Shown: positions 7,522 to 12,554 of the stretch, piece by piece
How positions within the stretch are numbered: the stretch's first letter is position 1
Layout: the number at the start of each line of letters is the position of its first letter
NCBI GenBank assembly: GCA_964371655.1
Contig: CAYJOD010000105.1
Span: 1-20,831, forward strand
Length of the DNA: 20,831 nucleotides
Origin: CAZGSN01 sp964371655
GTDB taxonomy: Bacteria > Desulfobacterota > Binatia > HRBIN30
Direction of reading: 5' to 3'
Position numbers and translations under genes: made by a program
The notes under the pieces: model-generated
Seen by the model: the letters and a program-made list of their open reading frames with translations, nothing else
Told to the model about the DNA's origin: nothing
Database searches by the model: none

Positions 7522-7568
7522 CAGGTCTTGAGCCAACCTCGCCAGAGCGTGGTTGCACCGCGCTCGCC
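7522..7568 (+). repeat. Dispersed 47-bp element, copy 2
   Basis: Second copy of the element at 113-159, same strand, 40 of 47 bases identical by eye. GAGCGTGG and CCGCGCTC here form an 8-bp stem with one G-T pair around TTGCA. It lies immediately after the REP-like pair and about 80 bp before the radical SAM start codon. Confidence 0.7.
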
Positions 7569-7650
7569 AGCCTGAGGTCAAGCGCCGAACAATCGCGCGG
7601 CGGGTTCCACGTTGCCCGCGAGTCGCGTCATGCGATATGAAAGACCGCGC

Positions 7651-8538
7651 ATGCGCTACCAAGGTACGGTCTATCGCCCACCGAGCGAGGCCGGTTCCCT
7701 GATCATTCAGGCGACGCTGGCGTGCCCGCATAACAAGTGCGCGTTCTGCGCGATGTACAACGGACGCACGTTCCGTGTGCGCCCGCTGGACGAGGTCGTC
7801 GAGGACCTCGACCTGGCGCGGCGCCTTTACGGCGCGCACGGCGTACGCACGATCTTTCTGGCCGATGGCAACACCGCGGTGCTGCCGGCCGCGAAGCTCG
7901 TCGCCATCGGCGCCGCGGCCAAGGCCCGCTTCCCCGATCTGGAGCGCATCACGATGTACGGCTCGGCGAAGTTTCTCGTCAAGAAGAGCCGCGAAGAGTG
8001 GCAGCAGGTGGCGGCAGCCGGGATCACGCGCATCCACTCGGGCCTGGAGTCAGGCGATGCGGAGACGTTGCGGGCCATCCATAAGGGCGTGACGCCGGCG
8101 CAGGCTGTCGAAGCCTACCGCCACGTCATGAGTGCCGGCATCGAGCTCTCGGTTTACCTCATGGTCGGAGTGGCGGGCCGCGAGCGCTGGCGCGAGCATG
8201 CGCTCGGCAGCGCCGCCGTCCTCAATCAGTCACCGCCAACTTTCGTGCGCTTGCGTACCTTCGTCCCGCAGCCAGGCACGCCGTGGCACCAGCGCTGGCG
8301 CGACGGTGAGCTGACCTTGTTGTCGGCGTACGAAGCACTCCAAGAAACGCGTCTACTCATCGAGAAGCTCGAGGGCCCGACGACGCTGCTCTCCGACCAT
8401 GTCTCGAATTTCATCGACGTGCGCGGCCGCATCCCCGACGACAAAGCCGCCATGCTGGCGGAGATCGACGACGCCCTCCAATGGCCGCGGACCGCCTTCC
8501 GCCCGCCCACCGAGATGCTCGTCGGGCAGGGTCTGTAA
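7651..8538 (+). CDS. Radical SAM protein with CX4CX2C cluster motif
   Basis: From the ATG at 7651 the protein has 295 residues. It begins MRYQGTVYRPPSEAGSL and then reads CPHNKCAFC (Cys25, Cys30, Cys33), an iron-sulfur cluster motif of CX4CX2C spacing instead of the usual CX3CX2C. Other radical SAM features follow: IFLADGNTAVL (strand 2), IHSGLESGDAETLRAIHKG (the Gly-Leu-Glu-Ser-Gly segment of Elp3/MiaB-like enzymes) and RLRTFVPQPGTPWHQ. No extra cluster cysteines, SPASM or B12-binding domain can be seen. ATG 7630 and TTG 7612 are possible longer starts. I prefer 7651 because the protein then opens with the YEGTVYRPPSEA-type start I associate with this family, and GAAAGA precedes it. The reaction is unknown. 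It is convergent with vapC. Confidence 0.85.
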   Translation: MRYQGTVYRPPSEAGSLIIQATLACPHNKCAFCAMYNGRTFRVRPLDEVVEDLDLARRLYGAHGVRTIFLADGNTAVLPAAKLVAIGAAAKARFPDLERITMYGSAKFLVKKSREEWQQVAAAGITRIHSGLESGDAETLRAIHKGVTPAQAVEAYRHVMSAGIELSVYLMVGVAGRERWREHALGSAAVLNQSPPTFVRLRTFVPQPGTPWHQRWRDGELTLLSAYEALQETRLLIEKLEGPTTLLSDHVSNFIDVRGRIPDDKAAMLAEIDDALQWPRTAFRPPTEMLVGQGL

Positions 8539-8625
8539 TCGCCCCATCACCGATGCGCGGTGCGTAGCACGCCGACAAGAGAATCTGTGCCCGGCGAGAA
8601 GAGAGCATCGGGCCGGCCACGGCGA

Positions 8626-9039
8626 TCAAGAGATGATCTCGACAGGATAGTGCCGGTGGCCGCGCCGAATACGGTACGCGCCGAAGTCGCGGCGGTCGAT
8701 CGTGAAGACACGCCGCGTGCTGAGCGTTTCCGCGGCCACGAGTAATGAGGCATCGGCAAGGTCCATTGGATGGTCGGCGTACTGCTCCATGAGCTCGAAC
8801 GCACGTTCCAGCGCGCCGCGATCAAGAAACCATACGCCCAGCCCACCGAGGGCAACAAAGTCACGCAACCGATCAGAGCCTTGGCTTTCGGGAGACAGGA
8901 TGTGGAATGCTTCCGTCAGCACGGGTACGGTCGTGAGCAAGCGGGAGTGCACCGACTTCAGCGTGCGCTTGCAGCGTTCGTGCAGGTTGTCGCGTGGGTC
9001 GAAGAGCGCGATCAGCGGGCCAGTATCGACCAGGATCAC
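8626..9039 (-). CDS. PIN-domain ribonuclease toxin (VapC-like)
   Basis: The 137-residue product is a single PIN domain of usual toxin size. MILVDTGPLIALFD gives Asp5, TVPVLTEAF gives Glu43, MDLADASLL gives Asp93 and Asp96, and TIDRRDF gives Asp115. These are the acidic residues that bind the metal in PIN nucleases. VapC toxins cut RNA, often a tRNA or rRNA, when their antitoxin is lost. The start is a GTG at 9039 that overlaps the antitoxin stop codon in GTGA, so translation is probably coupled. All acidic residues are present and the toxin looks active. It is convergent with the radical SAM gene, 87 bp away. Confidence 0.9.
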   Translation of the reverse strand: MILVDTGPLIALFDPRDNLHERCKRTLKSVHSRLLTTVPVLTEAFHILSPESQGSDRLRDFVALGGLGVWFLDRGALERAFELMEQYADHPMDLADASLLVAAETLSTRRVFTIDRRDFGAYRIRRGHRHYPVEIIS

Positions 9040-9296
9040 CGCCGCAGCCTCTCCCGAATGGCCTGTTTAGCGACCGCCCGCGTCTTCGTCGAAGGCCCCT
9101 TGGCATAACCGCCCGGTCCAAGATCCAGCTCGCTGTAGATGTCGTAGGCCGACCGCGCGCTGTTGTGAACCACTTCATCGCGAAGCGCACGCAGTCCGCG
9201 CTTTAGCGCGGTGGAGATCGGCATATCGTTTGCCGCCTGGATGTCCTGCAATGCCTGCTCAGCCTCCTCATCGAGACGAACCGTGCGTATACCCAT
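9036..9296 (-). CDS. Ribbon-helix-helix antitoxin (VapB-like)
   Basis: The 86-residue product begins MGIRTVRLDEEAEQAL, a typical ribbon-helix-helix opening: a short strand and then a helix. ISTALKRGLRAL follows as the second helix. The C-terminal half (YDIYSELDLGPGGYAKG) is a plausible toxin-binding arm. It would bind the PIN toxin encoded immediately downstream and repress its own promoter. The ATG at 9296 is well supported by GGAGG seven bases upstream, and the longer open frame upstream of it is a non-coding shadow. Assignment as antitoxin rests on size, fold and the 4-nt overlap with the toxin. Confidence 0.88.
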   Translation of the reverse strand: MGIRTVRLDEEAEQALQDIQAANDMPISTALKRGLRALRDEVVHNSARSAYDIYSELDLGPGGYAKGPSTKTRAVAKQAIRERLRR

Positions 9297-9302
9297 GGCC
9301 TG

Positions 9303-9350
9303 ACCTCCCGTAATACCTGCAGTATTACAAGTGCCACCTGCCGTGGTCAA
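9303..9350 (-). promoter_or_regulatory. vapBC promoter, operator and ribosome binding site
   Basis: Reading the minus strand, TTGACC (9350-9345) and TAATAC (9327-9322) are separated by exactly 17 bp, a good sigma-70 type promoter. A perfect 7-bp inverted repeat, GTAATAC and GTATTAC with 5 bp between (9310-9328), covers the -10 box. GGGAGG (9309-9304) follows, 7 bases before the antitoxin ATG at 9296. A ribbon-helix-helix dimer bound at the inverted repeat would block the -10 box, which fits autorepression by the antitoxin. Confidence 0.75.
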
Positions 9351-9478
9351 TTCCCGCGCAGAGAGGCTTCGTGAGCCGCGACGAAACGCATGCGGGGGCT
9401 TCGGACCTCGGGCTACCGGCTTCGGATACGATGGAGATCCTGGCAGCGAATGCCTGAGGTCTGCAGCCGTGCTCCAGC

Positions 9479-10267
9479 TCAGAGGTCGTCGACCGCGATC
9501 GCTCCGGTGAGCCAGCCCAGTTCGCTGTCGAGCATGAATTGGTTGGGCCAGCCGACCTCCGGCATGTCCCAGGACCGAAAGCCGCCGACCGTTTCGTAGA
9601 ACGCCGCAATGGTCTCCGTCGACGGGTGGTCGTACAACTCGGCGATGCGAGCCATGAGCTGATCGGGTTTGTCGGCGGCGCTTTCGAGCACTTTGAGAAA
9701 CCACTTGTGATACGGGTACAGCAGCTCGTTGTGAGCGAGAATGAGGCGGCCGCCAAACAGCACCAGCTTGGCGATCGCGGCCCCGAGCAGGTAACGATCG
9801 TTTAGCCGCAGGGCTTCGTTGGCGTACCAGTTCCAGGCTTCGAACTGCGCGTAGAAGCGACGCATGCGCTCGGCCTTGCGCGGCACCGGATAGCGCGTGA
9901 TCGCCTGCAGGGTGGCATCGAGCGTCTCGATTCGTGAGAGCAACACGGTGGCGTCCTGGAAGGCGAAGCGCGCCGGCTCGCTCCCCGATTCCGCCAGCTT
10001 CGCCAGGATGCTCGGGCTCAGGTACTTGCCGTCGACATAGCCTCCATCGTACGTGCACACCTGGTTGTCGAAGAACTGCAGGCGTGCCTCCCGCAGTCGC
10101 TCCTCGTATTCACGATCGGAGACGATGATCATGACGTCGATGTCAGAGCTCGGCGCGGCGAAACCGTGCGCGATCGATCCGCCGAGGATCAAAGCCTCCA
10201 CCTCCGGCAGCGTCCGGAAGTATTCGACCACTCGCTCTATCGATGCGCGGTGATGCTCGTACATCAT
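9479..10267 (-). CDS. Nucleotidyltransferase-fold protein
   Basis: The 262-residue product opens with a nucleotidyltransferase domain. ALILGGSIAHGFAAPSSDIDVMIIV has the Gly29-Gly30-Ser31 motif and the metal-binding Asp42 and Asp44. The rest is mostly helical and has FEAWNWYANEALRLNDRYLLGAAIAKLVLFGGRLIL and later LLYPYHKWFLKVLE. Such C-terminal domains are seen in aminoglycoside-adenylyltransferase-like and MNT/HEPN-related proteins. The substrate cannot be told. The start has a strong GGGGTGA just before ATGATG. It lies 182 bp upstream of vapB on the same strand; the stretch between (9351-9478) holds only CTTCGG/CCTCGG-rich DNA. No partner HEPN gene is adjacent. Confidence 0.8.
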   Translation of the reverse strand: MMYEHHRASIERVVEYFRTLPEVEALILGGSIAHGFAAPSSDIDVMIIVSDREYEERLREARLQFFDNQVCTYDGGYVDGKYLSPSILAKLAESGSEPARFAFQDATVLLSRIETLDATLQAITRYPVPRKAERMRRFYAQFEAWNWYANEALRLNDRYLLGAAIAKLVLFGGRLILAHNELLYPYHKWFLKVLESAADKPDQLMARIAELYDHPSTETIAAFYETVGGFRSWDMPEVGWPNQFMLDSELGWLTGAIAVDDL

Positions 10268-10314
10268 TCACCCCAATTCAAACCTCACCCTCCTAGCCTC
10301 TAGCCGGGATCTCC

Positions 10315-10450
10315 CACCGCAGAGACGCCGAGACGCAGAGAAAGCCCTGGGCTGTTTCGGCGGAAGTGTAATTGGTTTCAGAGTCTCTTCTTCTCCGTGT
10401 CTCCGTGTCTCCGTGTCTCCGCGTCTCCGCGTCTCCGCGTCTCCGCGGTG
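10315..10450. repeat. Inverted repeat with seven tandem 8-bp units
   Basis: The right side is seven consecutive 8-mers at 10393-10448: three CTCCGTGT, three CTCCGCGT and one CTCCGCGG. The left side (10315-10341, starting CACCGC) is the inverted, degenerate counterpart of 10424-10450, with three mismatches over 27 bp. The whole could fold as a long stem around a 50-nt unique loop. It sits between YicC and the nucleotidyltransferase gene and ends 16 bp from the YicC stop. The same 8-bp unit occurs at 1107-1145. Confidence 0.85.
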
Positions 10451-10466
10451 AGTATCTCTCTCGATC

Positions 10467-11342
10467 CTACTCGACGTTCTGCGCCTGCTCGCGCAGCTTC
10501 TCGACCTCGCCGCGTGCCTCGATGGTGTGGTTGGTGATTTCGAGGTCGGCGCTCTTGGCGGCGATGGTGTTGAACTCGCGATGGATCTCCTGCAGCAGGA
10601 AATCAAAGCGCTTGCCGACCGGGTCTTTACTGCGCGGCAGCTGGGTCAAAGCTTTGAGATGACTCTCGAGGCGAACCAGCTCTTCGGTGACGTCGCTACG
10701 ATCGACGATCAGGATCACTTCCTGGAGCAGCCGCTCCTCGCTGATCTCCTTGCCCTGCATCAACCCGGCCACGCGCTGGCGCAGCCGCGCCACATACTCG
10801 GGCTTGAGCACTCCAACGCGCTTCGAAATCAGGGTTTGCAGCTGCAGCAGCCGGCGCGCGCGTGCAGAGACATCGGCGCCAAGAGCGCGGCCTTCGCGGT
10901 CGCGATCGCGGTTGAACGCCTGCAGAGCGCGTAACACGGTGGCCTTGGCGGCTTCGATCTCACTTTCCGGGTCGGCACGACGCTCGACGATGCGGAACAT
11001 CTCTTGGCGTCCGAGCAGCGGCGTCAGATCGGGTTCTTGCTTGAGGTGCAGATCGCGCTGCAGCTGCCGCCATGCCTCCACGTACGCTTTGGCCAGAGCC
11101 GTATTGGCTTCGACGGCAATGGCGGTGTTGTTGGCACCGCCACGGTACACCGACACATCCACCTTGCCGCGAGCGACATGCTCTTGCACCATGGCGCGCA
11201 GCTCCGCCTCCCAGGGCGTGTACTCCTTCGGCAAATTGAAGCGCACTTCGAGAAAACGCTGATTCACCGCTCGCAACTCCACCGTGAGCGAACGCCCACC
11301 ACGCTGCCAAGCCGCCTGCCCATATCCCGTCATGCTGCGCAT
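10467..11342 (-). CDS. YicC-family endoribonuclease
   Basis: The 291-residue product is a full-length YicC/YloC protein, an RNase family acting on RNA in the cytoplasm and linked to small-RNA turnover in E. coli. The N-terminus MRSMTGYGQA with VELRAVNQRFLEV and LRAMVQEHVARGKVDVSV is the YicC N-terminal domain. The C-terminal domain ends KRFDFLLQEIHREFNTIAAKSADLEITNHTIEARGEVEKLREQAQNVE; EFNTIAAKS (residues 256-264) corresponds to the conserved E-x-NT-x-x-SKS motif. The ATG is preceded by GAGGTG at good spacing. The usual neighbours gmk and rpoZ are not here. A tandem-repeat hairpin follows the stop codon. Confidence 0.95.
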   Translation of the reverse strand: MRSMTGYGQAAWQRGGRSLTVELRAVNQRFLEVRFNLPKEYTPWEAELRAMVQEHVARGKVDVSVYRGGANNTAIAVEANTALAKAYVEAWRQLQRDLHLKQEPDLTPLLGRQEMFRIVERRADPESEIEAAKATVLRALQAFNRDRDREGRALGADVSARARRLLQLQTLISKRVGVLKPEYVARLRQRVAGLMQGKEISEERLLQEVILIVDRSDVTEELVRLESHLKALTQLPRSKDPVGKRFDFLLQEIHREFNTIAAKSADLEITNHTIEARGEVEKLREQAQNVE

Positions 11343-11421
11343 TTCACACCTCGCAAATGCGGCAGCTCATAGATCAGTCTCGGGCAGCAGTCGAGGACGA
11401 GTCCCTCAATCCACGAGGCTT

Positions 11422-11477
11422 CAGGCTTCGGGCTCCAGGCCTCGGAGTCTCATCTGAAGCCTGAGGCCTGAAGCCTG
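11422..11477. repeat. Inverted repeat of CTTCAGGC-type units
   Basis: The arm at 11422-11446 and the reverse complement of 11453-11477 are imperfect 25-bp copies (CAGGCTTC..GGC..AGGC.TC.GA) around a 6-nt loop. Each arm is made of alternating CTTCAGGC/CTCAGGC-like units. It lies in the 211-bp gap between the divergent yicC and dienelactone hydrolase genes, so it is within their shared promoter region. I cannot identify a convincing promoter box there. Confidence 0.7.
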
Positions 11478-11553
11478 AGGGCCGGCCTTCCGGTGCGGTG
11501 CGCTTCGACAGATCCGGTCTTCCCGCATGCGCGAATCCTGATAGAAATCAAAA

Positions 11554-12336
11554 ATGATCTCTGGCTACGAGGAATCCGAATTCACCCACGACGACATCAC
11601 GCGCACGGTGTACCGGCGCGGCTCCGGCCCCGGCGTGATCGTCATGCATGAGATCCCCGGCATTCACCCGACGGTGATTCGCTTTGCCAACTGGGTGGTC
11701 GACGCCGGCTTCACCGTGGTGATGCCCGAGCTTCTCGGCACGGCGGGAAGGCCGGTCACGACTGGTTACGGTCTGACCTCGCTGCTGCAGGCATGTATCC
11801 GTCGCGAGTTCGCCGTCCTCGCCGCGCACCGCTCCAGCCCGATCACCGAGTGGCTGCGCGCCCTGTGCCGGGTCACCCACGCCGAGCTCGGCGGCCCCGG
11901 CGTCGGCGCCATCGGCATGTGTCTGACCGGGAACTTCGCGCTGGCGATGATGATGGAACCGGCCTTGATCGCCCCAGTCCTATCACAGCCGTCGTTGCCC
12001 TTCCCGCTCGGTGCCGAGCGCTGCGCCGCTTTGCACATCTCGCCGGAGGCGCTCGCCAATCTGCGCCGGCGCTGCGTCGATGGATGCTCGGTTCTCGGCC
12101 TGCGTTTCAGCGAGGATCGCTTAGTTCCCCGCGAACGCTTCGCGACGCTGCGGTCCGAGCTCGGCGATCGCTTCGAGGGCATCGAGATCGACTCCGCCGT
12201 CAGCCGCCCCAGCAAGAATCCACTCGGCCCGCACTCGGTGCTCACCGAAGATCTGGTCGACAAGAAAGGACACCCCACCATCGCCGCCCGCGATCGTGTC
12301 CTGGCCTTCTTCCGCGAGCGGCTCCTACCGGGCTGA
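11554..12336 (+). CDS. Dienelactone hydrolase family protein
   Basis: The 260-residue product is an alpha/beta hydrolase of the dienelactone hydrolase type. VIVMHEIPGIHPTVIRFA holds the Glu-containing loop. IGMCLTGNFAL has the nucleophile Cys123 in the G-x-C-x-G elbow. LRFSEDRLVPRERF carries the acid Asp188, and GPHSVLTED the His227. A cysteine nucleophile is characteristic of this family, which opens lactones or esters in the cytoplasm; the natural substrate here is unknown. Residues 141-180 are less typical (CAALHISPEALANLRRRC). Length is normal. The ATG at 11554 follows an A-rich stretch with no clear Shine-Dalgarno. No aromatic-degradation cluster is adjacent. Confidence 0.9.
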   Translation: MISGYEESEFTHDDITRTVYRRGSGPGVIVMHEIPGIHPTVIRFANWVVDAGFTVVMPELLGTAGRPVTTGYGLTSLLQACIRREFAVLAAHRSSPITEWLRALCRVTHAELGGPGVGAIGMCLTGNFALAMMMEPALIAPVLSQPSLPFPLGAERCAALHISPEALANLRRRCVDGCSVLGLRFSEDRLVPRERFATLRSELGDRFEGIEIDSAVSRPSKNPLGPHSVLTEDLVDKKGHPTIAARDRVLAFFRERLLPG

Positions 12337-12385
12337 GCGCGAGTGCCCGTGATCTTCGTGGCGTGACGTTTCTTGGTTGCCTCTT

Positions 12386-12480
12386 GTAGGGGCAACCCCC
12401 CGTGGTTGCCCACCGCCGGGCGGTGAGAAGATTCATGCCTTGCCGTGGTGAAGAGGGCAGGCACGGGGGCCTGCCCCTAC
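12386..12480. repeat. REP-like inverted pair with GTAG foot
   Basis: The 26-bp copies lie at 12386-12411 and, inverted, at 12455-12480. Each begins GTAG, then has an 8-bp arm, the loop CCCCGT and the other arm. The arms are GGGCAACC/GGTTGCCC in the first and GGGCAGGC/GCCTGCCC in the second. Two base pairs swap completely and one other position co-varies, so pairing is kept. A 43-bp spacer lies between. The pair sits in the gap before the GT39-like gene. The long open frame running through it starts before the true gene and is not coding there. Confidence 0.85.
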
Positions 12481-12554
12481 TTTGCCGTCGCACTGTCGAG
12501 CTCGCGACGCGGAATCGACACCCGCGCGCCGCTTGTGATAGCCGACGCGGCGAG

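Noticed and set aside
7651..8538. Radical SAM gene as the maturase of the neighbouring sulfatase
   Set aside because: It lacks the SPASM-type cysteines and the CX3CX2C motif of known anaerobic maturases; proximity alone is not enough.
9297..10058. In-frame upstream extension of the antitoxin up to a start at 10058
   Set aside because: It runs through the promoter/operator and the nucleotidyltransferase gene; GGAGG places the true start at 9296.
10393..10448. CRISPR-like array
   Set aside because: Units are 8 bp, contiguous and without spacers; it is a simple tandem repeat.
12402..12554. N-terminal extension of the GT39-like protein
   Set aside because: These 51 codons translate REP-like DNA (12386-12480) and are not protein-like; ATG 12555 leads directly into the membrane protein.
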